NCBI RefSeq assembly: GCF_000005505.3
Contig: NC_016132.3
Location: 45,088,914 to 45,152,913 of the forward strand
Reading direction: 5' to 3'
DNA from: Brachypodium distachyon
Lineage: Eukaryota > Streptophyta > Magnoliopsida > Poales > Poaceae
DNA length: 64,000 nt
The position numbers were made by a program, and so were the translations under genes. Positions 25,022-36,939 of the stretch are shown here, piece after piece. The notes under the pieces are model-generated. The model worked only from the letters and a program-made list of their open reading frames with translations, was not told the DNA's origin and did no database searches. Numbering within the stretch: the stretch's first letter is position 1; the number at the start of each line of letters is the position of its first letter.

Positions 25022-25127
25022 TAGGTTGCATCAGGCTCTAGCCTATCCTTCACTTTTGCAAAACCTTTTGTCAAGTATATATGCAGGATGAGTCATCAAT
25101 GTATCTGGGTGTTTTGTGCTCACTAGT

Positions 25128-25333
25128 TGAGCAGGGAAGAAGAGAACGAGCATATCTCCTCCCGTAGGAAGCCGCGTGGTATTTATTGATCTCAGGCTGA
25201 AAACCCTGGCCGGGGGATTTACATCTGGGTAGTTACAACAGCTAGGTTAAGAGATTCGTCCTTATCTACAGATCCTTGATTACAACTCGGTTACAACTAA
25301 ACCTCAACAACTACAAGATCTTCTTGTTTAACA
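25128..25333 (-). repeat. 3' LTR of the copia element
   Basis: On the minus strand it begins TGTTAAACAAGAAGATCTTG at 25333, directly after the polypurine tract. The part 25153-25333 aligns with the 5' LTR; the outermost bases diverge. Confidence 0.85.
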
Positions 25334-28300
25334 TTCCCCCTCAATCTCAACATAGCCAGATAGGTTGAGATTGTGTATAAACTTTTTCATCAATCCTACC
25401 GGCAGCGCCTTGGTGAATCCATCTGCAAGCTGATCTCCTGAAGGGATAAAACGAATTTCCAAAGCCTTCTGTGCAACCCTTTCTCGCACGAAGTGGAAAT
25501 CGATTTCTATGTGTTTTGTTCTGGCATGAAACACTGGGTTTGCTGATAAGTATGTGGCTCCCAAGTTATCACAGCATAAACATGGAACTCTCAACCGAGG
25601 AATGCCCAACTCCTTTAATATGGACTGCACCCAGATAATTTCTGCAGTCACATTTGCAAGAGCTTTGTATTCTGCTTCTGTACTTGATCTAGAGACGGTA
25701 GCTTGCTTTCTGGCACTCCATGAAACCAGGTTTCCTCCTAGGAATACTGCAAACCCACCTGTAGATTTTCTGTCATCGGTGCATCCGGCCCAATCTGCAT
25801 CAGAGAAGCCGCTCACCAGCATAGAGGATGATCTCTTGAAAGTCAGTCCGAGACTCATTGTTCCCTTGACATAACGCAAAATTCGTTTTACCGTTGTCCA
25901 GTGATCAGTGGTTGGCGCATGAAGATATTGACATACCTTGTTAACAGAGAAGGCAATGTCGGGCCGGGTGAGAGTTAGGTACTGTAGGGCACCTACTATG
26001 CTTCGATACCTCGTGGCATCATCATTACTGAGAGGTTCACCATTAAATGCTGACAGCTTCTCCGTGGATGATAGAGGAGTTGGACAGGGCTTGCATATCA
26101 TCATGTTTGTCCGAGCCAATAAATCTGCCGCATATTTTTCTTGGGTGAGTAGTAGATCACCATGATTCCCCCTTACTTTGATACCCAAGAAATAATGCAG
26201 GGCGCCAAGATCTTTAAGAGGAAATTCACTGCGGAGATCCTTAAGCAAAGTGGCAACAGCATCCTCAGATGAGCTAGTGACAATTATATCATCAATATAT
26301 ATGAGTAAGAATATGGTGACACTAGCCCGCTGAAAAATAAAGAGGGAGGTATCTGACTTGGAGGGAGTAAAACCAAGCCGAATGAGTTGGGTGCTGAGCC
26401 GAGAATACCAGGCGTGAGGGGCTTGTTTCAAACCATAGAGAGCTTTGTCAAGTTTGCAAACATACCCAGGCTTGCTCTTGTCTTCATAACCAGGTGGTTG
26501 CTTGAGATAGACCTCCTCAACCAGAACACCATGAAGAAACGCGTTCTTGACATCCCATTGACGAAGGCATCATCCTCTAGATACAGCAATGGAAAGTACA
26601 ATGCGAATAGTAGCAGCCTTGACCACATGACTGAATGTGTCCTCGTAATCAATGCCGTAGCGTTGTTTAAAACCTTTGGCAACAAGTCTAGCTTTATAGC
26701 GATCAATGGAGCCATCTGAATATTTCTTGACACGATAGACCCATTTGCAGTCAATAATATTCATACCTTGTGGAGGGGACACAAGGTGCCATGTTTGATT
26801 GCGCATGAGAGCAGAATATTCTTCATCCATGGCATTTTTCCAGTGTGGATCTGCCAGGGCAGAGGCCAGATCTCCTGGCTCTTTGGTCGTGCAAGATAAT
26901 CCATACCGAATTAGACCCGAAAATAATTTCTTAGGCTGGATAATACCATGTTGAGGTCTTGTTCGGCGATGAGTAGGTGTAGCAGGGACTTCAGGTTGGT
27001 GGAGCACAGAAGGTTCGGGTGGTGATGCGGGAGCCGAGGTCGATCCTGTCGGCTCAGGCGAAGGACTGCCGCCCGCGTTGGCGTCGGCTGCGGCGGGAAG
27101 CTCGGCACGTGACTGTTCGTCATTGGTGCGGAGGGGCGAGTCGGTGGAGCCAGCAGAGGAGTCACCCGAGGATGCGCGATCCGAGGGAGATTGCGGCTCC
27201 CGATCCGAGGTAGATGCTGGCGGGTTGTTGGCGGGAGAATCGTGCTCGGGAGCTGTGCCCGCACCAGAATTGCTTGGGGAATCCTCCTGTGTGTTATCTG
27301 CTGCACCATGTTCTTCCGAAAAAATATGAGGAGAATCAGGATAATTAAAATGATCATTAGCATGTTGGTTAGCACCATTAGTCCACAGATTTCCTAAATG
27401 TGGAGGCAAAAGGAAGATTTCCTATCGAAGTTTGGTGCCGGCATTTTCACGGAGAGAGGCAAAGGGAAACACAGCCTCATCGAATATGACATCACGAGAG
27501 ATCTATACTCTTCCGGAAGATATATCAAGACATTTAAATCCTTTGTGCCGTGCACTATAGCCCAAAAAGACACATTGCTTGGATCTGAACTCCAATTTTC
27601 TAGAGTTGTAGGGACGTAGGTGTGGCCAACACGCACATCTGAACACCCTGAAGGAGTTGTATTCAGGAGTGCGATGAAACAATTTGTTTAGTGGAGTATC
27701 AAAACCAAGTGTTCTAGTAGGCATGCGGTTTATTAGAAAAGTGGCTGCTAGGAAGGCTTCATCCCAGTATTTTAGAGGCATGGAGGCTTGGGCTAGCAAT
27801 GCTAATCCCGTCTCGACAATATGTCGGTGTTTACGTTCAGCAGAGCCGTTCTGCTGATGCGTGTGTGGGCAGGAAACATGATGCTCAATGCCAATTTTCT
27901 GAAAGAATTCATTCAACTTGTGATATTCGCCTCCCCAATCGATTTGCATGCAAACAATTTTTTGATCAAATTGACGTTCAACAAGTGCTTGGAAGTTCAT
28001 GAAAATAGAGAACACATCTGATTTTCTCTTAAGAAGATAGATCCACGAAAATTTGCTGAAACCATCAATGAAGCTTACATAGTATGTAAAGTTTCCAACA
28101 GACATGGTGCTGGTCCCCAGACATCAGAGAAAACTAGTTCTAAAGGAAACGTAGACACACTAGTAGATATGGGATAGGGTAACTGGTGACTCTTAGCTCT
28201 CTGGCATGAATCACAAACAGACTCAACTGAAGACTCACTGGAGTAAGCCAACTCATTATTTTTAAGCACTCGTTGAACTATATCATAGGAGGGATGACCT

Positions 28301-28821
28301 AATCGATGATGCCATCTTGTGGGAGATGGCTTGGAAACTCCAAAAGCTAGCTTGGTTTGGGAAAGGCAATGTCGTGGCGGTGGCAGGAACGGATAGAGAC
28401 CTCCTCGGCTTCTACCGCGATGAATTATTGTCTTCGTGGCCTGATCCTTAACCAAGAAAAAAGTGGGGTGAAGTTCAGCAAAAGCATCATTGTCATAGAT
28501 AAAACGATTTAGTGAAATCAAACTTTTGGAGGCATTGGGAACATGAAGAATGTTTTTCAAGTGGACATCTCTATGGGGAGTAGGAATAACAGTGCTACCA
28601 ACATGGCTAATGGTCATGCCTGCCCCGCATGCTGTGTGCACTTTGTCGTTGCCGTGATACTTGTCCCTCACGGTCAGCTTGTCGAGCTCACCGGTGATGT
28701 GGTCTGTTGCTCCGCTGTCCATGTACCAGTTCGAGTCAACACCATAATTGGTTGTTGTCGAGCCAGCCGTCTTGCTGTAGGGGACGAAGTTTTGTTCAAA
28801 ACGGTGCCAGCAATCTAGCAC
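25328..28821 (-). pseudogene. pol: Copia pol: protease, integrase, reverse transcriptase, RNase H (disrupted)
   Basis: Protease is marked by DSGATDH; the integrase zinc region by HHRLGHPS and CDSCQRAKSH; the integrase core by IDWGGEYH and the downstream NGSAERKHRHIVE stretch; reverse transcriptase by [21 protein letters not shown] and YIDDIIV; RNase H by [12 protein letters not shown] and the C-terminal [11 protein letters not shown]. The protease frame (28821-28075) and integrase frame (from 28105) differ, so there is a frameshift near 28075-28105. Integrase through RNase H stays in one frame but carries TAG at 27505-27503, TAG at 27424-27422 and TGA at 26572-26570. The element cannot make an intact polyprotein. 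Confidence 0.9.
25334..25344 (-). other. Polypurine tract
   Basis: TTGAGGGGGAA on the minus strand immediately precedes the TG of the 3' LTR, the expected place for plus-strand priming. Confidence 0.75.
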
Positions 28822-29693
28822 CGTGTGGCCGTACTTCTCGCACAGCTGGCACTGAGGACGATCTCGTGATCCACGACCTCCTCCTCCTTGGCATTAATTT
28901 CCGCCAGGTTGGCCGCGGTCGCGGCCTCCATTGCCGTTCCCACGGCCATCTCGCCCGCCACGGCCACGCTGATTGTAGCCGCCGCCGCCACCGTGTCCAC
29001 CTCGCGTTGCAGCATTGGCGGAGGAGTGAAAGTTGTTGATGTCGTTGACGCCTTGGAGCATCTCCATCCTTGCGTCGAAGCTCACCATTTGTGAGTAAAG
29101 ATCACTCACGGAAACCTTACCATTACGACTAAGGTCAGTAGTAACAGAGGTAACCAAAGGGGTGTACTCGATGTCAAGTCCTGCAAGCAGGTATGACACC
29201 ATGTCGTCATCGTCAAGGTTCTTGCCAGCGGAGGCCAGTTCATCTCCATAAGCCTTCATCTTGCTGAAGTACTCAGCAACAGTCATCGAACCTTTCTTCA
29301 GGTTCGCCATCGTCATGCGGATATTGACTACCCGTGCCTTGGACTGCGAGGAGAACATGTCCTCGAGAGCTTTCCAGACCTGACGAGAAGTGGTCATGGA
29401 AGCGACTTGCGGGGGCACCTCCTTTGAGATGGAATTCAGAGATATCCCAAAACCTGCTGATCTTGTGCCATCCATAGCGCGTAGGCAGGATTGGGGACCT
29501 TCTCGGTCAGGTCTCCCTTCTGAATCTCGAGCTTTTCTGGTGGCGTGGGAGTGGTGCCGTTGAGGTAGCCAAACAGCATTGCCCCGCAGACTGGAGGAAG
29601 AGCTTGTGCTTTCCATAGCACATAGTTCTGACGCGTCAATTTCTCAGAGACCTGCTGATTGAGACTCGAAGAGGAAGAAGAGCTAGATGCCAT
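28822..29693 (-). pseudogene. gag: Copia gag with zinc knuckle (disrupted)
   Basis: It starts MASSSSSSSSLNQQV at 29693. The gag core includes VWKALEDMFSSQSKARV and MTVAEYFSKMKAYGDELA, followed by a Gly/Arg-rich stretch and a CX2CX4HX4C knuckle (CQLCEKYGHTVLDC) at about 28855-28813. A one-base change near 29435 shifts the frame after the first 85 codons, and a TAA stop at 28896-28894 interrupts the frame just before the knuckle. Confidence 0.85.
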
Positions 29694-29713
29694 CGGGATT
29701 GTGGGAAGAGGAT

Positions 29714-29726
29714 GGCTCTGATACCA
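29714..29726 (-). other. Primer binding site for initiator Met-tRNA
   Basis: TGGTATCAGAGCC on the minus strand directly follows the 5' LTR and matches the 3' end of plant initiator methionine tRNA, the usual copia primer. Confidence 0.85.
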
Positions 29727-29927
29727 TGTAAAATTAGAAAGCGTATCTCCTCCCGTAGGAGGCCGCGTGGTATTTATTGATCTCAGGCTGAAAACCCTGG
29801 CCGAGGGATTTACATCTGGTTAGTTACAACAGCTAGGTTAAGAGATTCGTCCTTATCTACAAATGATCCTTGATTACAACTCGGTTACAACTAAACCTCA
29901 ACAACTACAAGATCTTCTTGTTTAACA
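29727..29927 (-). repeat. 5' LTR of the copia element, about 201 bp
   Basis: On the minus strand it runs from TGTTAAACAAGAAG at 29927 to CTAATTTTACA at 29727 (TG...CA), directly before the primer site. Confidence 0.85.
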
Positions 29928-29932
29928 CACTG

Positions 29933-30827
29933 TACTGATTAACTTGCAGCATTGATGTATGAATCTGAATTACAATATACTGAAGTTGCCCTTCTTAAAG
30001 TTAATTCAGCTAAAATTTCGAGCCCACCCTCGTCTGTGATTCTAGAATATTTGAAGATGTTATGAAAAACAGGTCGAAGGCTGGACGTAACCTCTCTAGC
30101 TCCGTGACAAAGCCGACATTGGTCAAACCTTGCCGATCAGAGAAAAAGCATCAAGACACGAAGATCAGCTTCTAAACATGAAGACATAACCATATGCCCT
30201 ACTCCAGAAGAAGCGTAGACTAGACAATCCCCACCCTTTTTTGTGCTGCTGACGAGATCGTTGCCAACGAGGTGAATCATTAATCGAAAAAACCTTTTTC
30301 TTAAACTACCGCCAAATCCACCATAGTGGCCCTACGAACCTAACCGAAATTGTAAGAAACCTAATTATCGCACTACAACGCAGATTAGGGTCTCACTCGC
30401 TTCCCACCGCTGGAGCGGAGGGCAGAGAAGGGGCCCCATGGCGGCACCGACGGGTGCGATGATGTGGAGACATTTTTTTTAAGAGACCGTTTTTTTTTGC
30501 TTGGAAAGAGGGTTGGACGCACAAATTACTGTCACGTTGCCTCTCCACATGAATCCCATACATTATGCGCAAAATCGTTTATTTTTCTGAGGAGCTAGCA
30601 ATTATGCTTTTGCTAGTTTCGCTATTTAATTTTTTGCTAAATAACCGCTCCTACATTTTTATTTTATTTTTCATACCTAATTGAATCAGTATTTATATTT
30701 ATTTCATGTTTTCACTATTCCTCTGTCTTTCTTTCATTCCTGTACGGCTGGCTAACCTCTCTGACATTTTTTGTGTGTTTTCCATAACATTTACATTTAT
30801 TTTCTCTGTCTTTCTCTTGTTCATGTA
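29933..30827. other. Intergenic spacer
   Basis: No supported gene. The stretch 30050-30470 has a leader-like look (CCTAATTATCGCACTAC, CCCACCGCTGGAGCGG) and may be decayed retroelement sequence. The rest is AT-rich. Confidence 0.35.
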
Positions 30828-31037
30828 CTTCCTCCGTCTCAATATATGAGGCACGCACGCGTTCGAAGATCGCCAATCTAACTATCAAAATATAAACTAT
30901 ATGTAAAAAATATATCATTAGAAAGTTCATTTAATTACGAATCTAATGATATTTTTTTTATGAAATATAATTTATATTTTACTAATTAAATTTAAAATCT
31001 TGAGATGCGTTGCGTCTCTCGTGTATTCAGGAGGTAG
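30828..31037. repeat. Stowaway-type MITE, 210 bp (family A)
   Basis: TA (30826-30827) precedes CTTCCTCCGTCTCAATATAT, and the inverted right end ATTCAGGAGGTAG is followed by TA (31038-31039). The AT-rich core contains two partly complementary halves around TCATTAGAAAGTTCATTTAA. The copy at 37345-37541 is the same family in reverse orientation. Confidence 0.75.
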
Positions 31038-31039
31038 TA

Positions 31040-31688
31040 CGTTTTTGCGTATCGCTTTCCAAAAAAAATTTAGTGTTCGAAACACGGCTAGGTGAGGCCT
31101 GGAGGAGCCGTAGCCCCATAGAGGCAGCAGCACAGGCGCAAGAAACGAAGAAAGGAATCCCCCTGTGGCAAAATCCTGCATGGGACTTACTACTCGCATC
31201 TGACATCATGAAGACATCAATCGCTCACATGAGAAAAGCAGAGTTGAGTGGTACGGTGTCGTAGTAACTTCCCTCCAAGCACGTCACACCAGACTAACGA
31301 TCAGGTCTTAAAGCGGGCAGCTCTTCCATGCGCCATGATTTGGCCCATCGGGTTTTAGGGTGGAGCGAAAATTTTGACTCTTTGGAGGCGACGACCTCTA
31401 GTCACCTCGCCGTCTGTCCGTTTCAATGTAGTGTACTGATGCACTGCTGTGCACTACGCTGTCTACGCAGTACTGGCGTTGCATCAGAATCCAGAACTTC
31501 TTGTTGCATTGACTTTCAAGGCCATGTGCCAATGCTGAAAAGTAGTCCTGTCTAGAACGCAAAGTTATTTCTCTCGCTTTTCGAATGAATCCTCGTGAAA
31601 CGAATGCAAAGGCTCGTAAAGAAAAGGAAGGAAATACATATACTGTTTGTTTGTTGTAATAAAATAAAAAAATTATATGGACGGGGCA
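31040..31688. other. Intergenic spacer
   Basis: No gene, RNA or terminal repeat recognised. Short frames lack support. Confidence 0.4.
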
Positions 31689-31689
31689 T

Positions 31690-32520
31690 AATTCTACGTG
31701 GCAGCGACCAAGTCAACAAACTTCAAGCATCGGTCAATTTGTCGACAAGGCATGGTCTTGCCAACTAGACGCCGTTCAAAAGAGTCAACAATTCAACACT
31801 CTCGTGCCATGGCAAAAAGTGAAGAGAAGGTTGAGTAGGGTCAAGAAAGGTGTAGAGATGAGGCTTCTGATCCATGGTGGACCATGAACAAACATCTACT
31901 TTTCTCACTTAGTGCATACAAAAGTTATGGACCAAGAAGCACCTTTTAACACTTTGCTCCCACTTTTCTCTCTCCCTCAAAGGTAGTGATGGTTTTTTGT
32001 CATGGACCCCTAAGTTATAAATAACTCCCATGAGGACATGTATCATTTACGATCAACTTGAATAAGATCAAAGGAGAGAGAGCTAGAGCAACTTAAGAAA
32101 CCCGTTCTCGAGTGCTTGGGTCGATCCTAGTCTAGACTCAACCTCGGAGACGCACCTTAGGAAGTCTAGTTTCAAGGTTCCGGGTCGTCTAGTACGGCCT
32201 TGACCGTAGTAGAGGGATCGGGTTAGAGTCTCGCGAGTATCCCAACCTCGCTACTTGAGAAGACTAGTTCGGCTCAAGTCCGAGGCGGCCTCGAAAGATC
32301 TCTCGCTATAGGTGACTTGGGAAGACGAGTTCGGTCCAAGCACTTGGCTAACGACTCCCTCGAAGTCTCTCCTAACATCGGACTAAGTCGTACCTGCAGG
32401 ATCGACCGAACGTATTAAAAAAATAACGACATGTCAACTTGTCTAAGTGTACGACGACCTTCGCTATAAGGCCAGCGTACACGCCCTACATACTATTCTC
32501 TCGCTTGTGCCATCGAGCAT
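31690..32520 (+). repeat. LTR-like block, probable solo LTR or fragment
   Basis: There is a promoter-like TTATAAATAACTCC near 32015, then a GC-rich, ORF-free transcribed-type region with recurring phrases (CTAGTTCGGCTCAAG / GAGTTCGGTCCAAG; CTTGGGTCGATCC). This resembles U3-R-U5 of a retroelement LTR. I could not place TG...CA ends or a 5-bp duplication, so the boundaries are approximate. Confidence 0.35.
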
Positions 32521-32679
32521 TGGCACCCTTTACTCTTGTTGTTTTCTAGAACAACAACACTGTTCATGCCTAAGGCTTTCCGTGTATCATTTGTGAGCTT
32601 GTTGAATTGGCCTCAAGAAACGATACAATGCACTCACCAAGTTCCTATATTTTTGTCACGATTTTAGTTCAGATTTGTA

Positions 32680-32808
32680 CTTCCTTCGTCCGACAAAAAA
32701 TGTCTCAAGTTTATTAAAATTTGCATGTATCTACACATGACTTAGTGTATAGATGCATTCATTCAAATTTAGTTAAGATTGAGGACATTCTTTGTTGAAC
32801 GGATAGAG
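32680..32808. repeat. Stowaway MITE, 129 bp
   Basis: CTTCCTTCGTCCGACAAAAA at 32680 pairs with TTTGTTGAACGGATAGAG ending at 32808. TA lies on both sides (32678-32679 and 32809-32810). Confidence 0.75.
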
Positions 32809-32810
32809 TA

Positions 32811-33756
32811 CTAGAATCAGGACGAGAATTTAGAAACGGAGGGGGTTGAAGCAGAGTTGCGTGCACATTTCTGTCGTTTCGAGTGTAGCTAGGCAGGGTT
32901 GTGCCCCGTGCAAAATAACTGTACATCGGCTGTAAACAGTACAGCATCATGCAATGAGGTGACCATTTAGTGGTGCTTGCTGAGCAAAAGCTCAGAATCT
33001 AGATACCGGATTATGGTCCGTCCAATGGTCCCGGCTACGACGCCATTTCTGTACTGGTAGCGTGCAGAAGCACTGTGTAGCCATTCAATGGAGACTGGAG
33101 AGTATGTATTTGTAGCAAGTACCACATGTGAAAAAGAGAGTATGCCACATGACATGAGTAAGCTATGCAACTGCAAAGCGCTCACTGGGAAAGACTTTGA
33201 ATAATTCGGATGGATCAGAAGCGGTAAAACGACCCCAAATAATCTGCGGATGTTGCAAATTAAGGCCCGAATGCATAGGCACACGGTGACGCGGCGCACA
33301 CAAATACATCAACGAGGGGCGAAAAACAATATACGGAGTACTTGCCATTAATTTCATTTACTACATCAACAGATCGGACATTAGGACACTCCGTGACACT
33401 CACAAGTTGGTGGAGCTCCTCTCTTCTGTCTTCTCGTACCCACAATCTCATTGATTGCCACCTTGCAGGAGCACTAACCACCATAACTGCTAGTAGTAAG
33501 CAACAAATGCCCGCGCGCCAGAAAATAGCAAACCGAAGTAAACGATCCAAATCCTTTCCCGCTTCCATTTCATAAACTAAAACACCACATACATTATTCC
33601 ACATCAACGATAACATAAACATACTACTCAACTGCTCAAGGAAACACAAGGAAACACGGCTAGCTCATGGTCTCAGGCATGCAGGAAACACACGCACGCA
33701 CGCACGCTAGCATAGCACAGCAGCAGATTTTTCGTGCCACGTGGGATTATAGTCGA
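32811..33756. other. 3' flank of the MIZ1-like gene, nothing else recognised
   Basis: Includes the probable 3' UTR of the minus-strand gene that ends at 33757. Frames on both strands are short and unsupported. Confidence 0.4.
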
Positions 33757-34680
33757 TCAAACTCTAAGGAGGTAGACGCTGAGCTCCGGGCCGATGCTGC
33801 TGCTGCTGCCGCCGCCGTTGTTGCTGCTGTCCGGGTTCATCATGTAGAAGGCCTCCGAGTCGCGGGACCCCACGACGCGCTCGAACCGCGCGCGCATGTA
33901 CATCACGTCCCCTTCGCCCCCGCCGCACGACGCCGGTATGACACCGGCACCCATGGACACGGGCTCCAGCGCCCGCAGCACGCGCCAGTCCGCGGCGCCA
34001 CACTCCCGCCGCACCGCGTACCCGCATCCTTTCCCGTTGCAGTAGGCGCGCCACACCGTCTCCTCCACCAGCTTCCTGCCGCCGCACGTAGTAGTACCCG
34101 CGCCGGCTTGGAAGCCCTTGGAGCGCTCGCACTCGAGCGCGATCCGGACCAGGCCAGAGGCCATCTCCCGCACCAGCGACGCCGTGGGAGCCGTCAGCTC
34201 CAGCAGCAGCGCGGGGCACGCGCGCGGGTCCACCTGGAACGCCAGGTGCACGTGCCCGCGCCGGTGCCCGTACAGCGTGCCGGTCAGCCGCGCGCCGAGC
34301 CCCACCTGCCGGCGCCGCCCGGCCATGGCCGCGGCCAGGGCCGTGCGCAGGCGCGACACGGCCGTGCGGCCGCCGCCACCCAGCTTGTTGTTCTTGCCCC
34401 GCTGCTGCTGCGGCTGCTTGAGCGGCTTGCTGGGAGGGGGAGACACGAAGTGCTCCGAGTGGAACGAGGACGCGCAGGTGGAGGAGAAAGCCATGGACGC
34501 CTCCTCGTCGTCGTCCTCCGCAGCCTTCTTGTCCGAGCTCATCTTGACGAAGCCTTCCTCCGCGGTGGCTGTGCTGGTGGCGCCGTGGCTGCTGCTCTTG
34601 CCGAGGACCGGCCACTTGAAGTGCCTCCGGGAGAATGAGAAGGAGGACTCATGGGGGCTTCTCTCCATGATGTTTCTCAT
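33757..34680 (-). CDS. MIZ1: MIZU-KUSSEI1-like protein (DUF617), intronless
   Basis: A single 307-codon frame. The N-terminal ~125 residues are polar and low-complexity. The conserved MIZ1/DUF617 domain fills the rest: GTLYGHRRGHVHLAFQ (about 133-148), the PALLLEL stretch, REMASGLVRIALECE, YCNGKGCGYAVRRE, a VSMGAGVIP motif, YMRARFERVVGSRDSEAFYM and a C-terminal PELSVYLLRV. In Arabidopsis MIZ1 is an ER-associated soluble protein needed for root hydrotropism; grass genomes carry many paralogues, so the specific role here is not assured. Two in-frame ATGs (34680, 34668) are possible; the first follows the usual MRxIMERSPHESSF pattern. The coding region is very GC-rich, typical of grass intronless genes, and it creates long antisense shadow frames. 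Confidence 0.9.
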   Translation of the reverse strand: MRNIMERSPHESSFSFSRRHFKWPVLGKSSSHGATSTATAEEGFVKMSSDKKAAEDDDEEASMAFSSTCASSFHSEHFVSPPPSKPLKQPQQQRGKNNKLGGGGRTAVSRLRTALAAAMAGRRRQVGLGARLTGTLYGHRRGHVHLAFQVDPRACPALLLELTAPTASLVREMASGLVRIALECERSKGFQAGAGTTTCGGRKLVEETVWRAYCNGKGCGYAVRRECGAADWRVLRALEPVSMGAGVIPASCGGGEGDVMYMRARFERVVGSRDSEAFYMMNPDSSNNGGGSSSSIGPELSVYLLRV

Positions 34681-36938
34681 GATGTTCTCTTTCTTTCTTG
34701 CAGAAGCTCGCTTATTCCTACTGCGCGCTGCCTGTGTGTGCCTATGTATGGAGGATGATGGAGTGGAAGGGATGCGGGGTTTTGTACTGTGAGGGGAAAC
34801 TGGTGAGCAGAACCCACCGAACCGACCAGACAGGAGAGGGGTGAGGAGAAGGAAGGAGTGTTGAGAAACTCCTTGGTTTCTGTCGTGTTTCTAAGCCTGG
34901 CTCTGTTCTCTTCTGTTTTGTTGTGTCTCGAGGAGGAAATGGAAGACAAGCCTGCAGGTTATGGCACTGTGGCCAGGGTCGGCCAGCAGGAGAAAAACGA
35001 GCGCTGTAGCATTTTATCAATGAAAATTGATACGGCGTGCGTGCTCGTGCCCTGCGGCCTAATGGCTGGCTTGCTACTACCTTTATCAACACATGTTTAT
35101 TTACCGATTTACTATACCAACAATGTTCCAGAGAACTGACAAGATGAAGGCAGCAAGCAGGCTCCGGTAAAAACGGCGGCGAACTCCTCTGAAGAAGACA
35201 CTGTCAGGCTGTACGGCATCGCGGGGATACAATGCAAGTGGGGGAAAAGTCGAAACGGCTTAATTCTCGTCGCTTAAAAAAAAAATCCGTTCTTGTCTCC
35301 ATCGATAGCGATTTCTCGAACTAATCGTACATGAATTTGTGCAGTCGCCAATGGTTTTGGTTGGGAGGTGTGGTCCGACTAGTTTTTCCCCTTGAACTAG
35401 AATACGGTGCTACTGGGTTGGTTTGCCTGCATTGCAGCTGTGAGCCTTCCTTCTTTCAGAGCTGACAACTCTTCCTACTCCAAGCAGGTCTTTGTCCCGG
35501 CTGTGTCAGTTACGAGCAAGTGCTGCAAATGGTGTCACTAAGTTTGACCCCGGATTAAATCTCTGGACACCATACGCGAAACATGGCAACCGGGTAATGA
35601 ACCGGCCAGCAATGTAGGTGAATTCCAGCTGGGCATGAAGATTTAAGCGACCGAAATCCATTTAGTTGGTGCCTTAGTGCTGACTAACATACATTGCTTG
35701 CATTTCGCTGCAAGGCACCAACTACTTTAGTCGGCGGGTACTTCTGATGGAAATAGAAATAGTAGCGTGTGGGGCGGCTGAACGCAAATTTCTCGTCAGG
35801 TAAATAGTTAATCGAGAATGTACCCAAAAAAAAAATCCTTCTGGGGTCAGACTAAACAATGCGAGTGCAAAAAGAAATAGAATCGGGGTTGGAATTTCAA
35901 AGACAGACAGACGCAGATGTTGAAAATTTTGCCACCCCGTGGCTGAATGCCCAAATGCCTCCGGAGAGAAGGGATACGCACAGTACGGCCGAGCCTAATC
36001 TGCACCCACAATGGCGCACAAAGCATGACAGCAGCTCAGACGGGGATTGCTTGAAGCCTCTATTAGAAGAACATATGCGAAGGAAACCAGGAAAAGGAGA
36101 CGACAAAAACCGCTGTTTTTTTCAACCCTCGGGATCGGTGGACGACACACGGTAAACAAAGCAGCAAAAGTTGCCGTTTTGACCATGGACATGAAGGCCA
36201 AGAGGGACGCTGCACAGCATCGGATCTTTCTTTTTTTTTTTGAGAGAGAGAGCTGCACAGCACCTGATTCGGATGAGAGGGTAAACAAAGCAAAGCCGAG
36301 TTTAGATTGGGCCCAAACAAGCCGTACCAATAAGGTAGCAATCCCATGCTGCTCGGCCGGGTACAGAAGCGCAACAAGCCCACTCTGGCGTCTGGCCACT
36401 GCTATCACTCGCCCACTCTGCTACAGTGGGTGTAGTACTAGTACCCCCTCCTACTTCCACTCAAAGAGAAGCAAAGAAAATGGGCAGGTGTCTGGGTGTA
36501 GCACTGACCTGATGGCTGATGAATGCTGCAGTAGCTGGGAGTAGAGCCCATCGTTTGCAGCTGTTCCTGTCACCCTGTCGAAGGTAGGACGACGGTACGG
36601 CACAACTTGCGTCGTCATCCATCGACAAGCTAGACGCGATGGTCCGTGTCACGGTGTGGTTCGTGTCCCCAATCTGGGAAATCAAATACGAGCTGTCTGT
36701 GCTTAGCTTACCATGTGAATCTAAGCCCATTGCTCGGGGCCGTGAACGAAAATACTGCTGCACTTTGGTCGGTGGCGACCTTCGAGTTCTCAGTCTTCAT
36801 GTACCCAAATACAATCCAACAGGGTTCACTCGAAGACCCATCAAGTATATGCAGGTCGAATTCCTCAAATTGCGGCTCAATCCAAGGAAACTAATCTTGC
36901 CATATCAGAATGTACTGATCTGATTGTAACCTTCCCGA
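34681..36938. other. Intergenic region, MIZ1-like promoter at its left
   Basis: The first 400 bp are the promoter and leader of the minus-strand MIZ1-like gene (CT-rich repeat TTCTCTTTCTTTCTT near 34685). No other gene is supported. A simple T-run followed by GAGAGAGAGAG lies at about 36230-36250. Confidence 0.4.
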
Positions 36939-36939
36939 T

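Larger units (their letters stand above)
25128..29927 (-). mobile_element. Ty1/copia LTR retrotransposon, full length but disabled
   Basis: Both LTRs, the primer site, the polypurine tract and a gag-protease-integrase-RT-RNase H order are present on the minus strand. Integrase before reverse transcriptase defines copia. The LTRs differ by three substitutions and a 3-nt indel over about 181 aligned bases, so insertion is fairly recent, yet the coding region has two frameshifts and four in-frame stops. Flanking bases CACTG (29928-29932) and CACTA (25121-25125) may be a target duplication with one mismatch, but the outer 15-20 bases of the two LTRs do not align well, so the 3' boundary is uncertain. 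Confidence 0.9.

Noticed and set aside
29714..29726. tRNA gene suggested by match to initiator Met-tRNA
   Set aside because: Only the 13-nt 3' end complement is present, directly after an LTR, so it is a retroelement primer site.
33667..34638. 323-codon plus-strand and 283-codon minus-strand frames over the MIZ1-like gene
   Set aside because: Out-of-frame shadows; only the 34680-33757 frame shows the DUF617 motifs.
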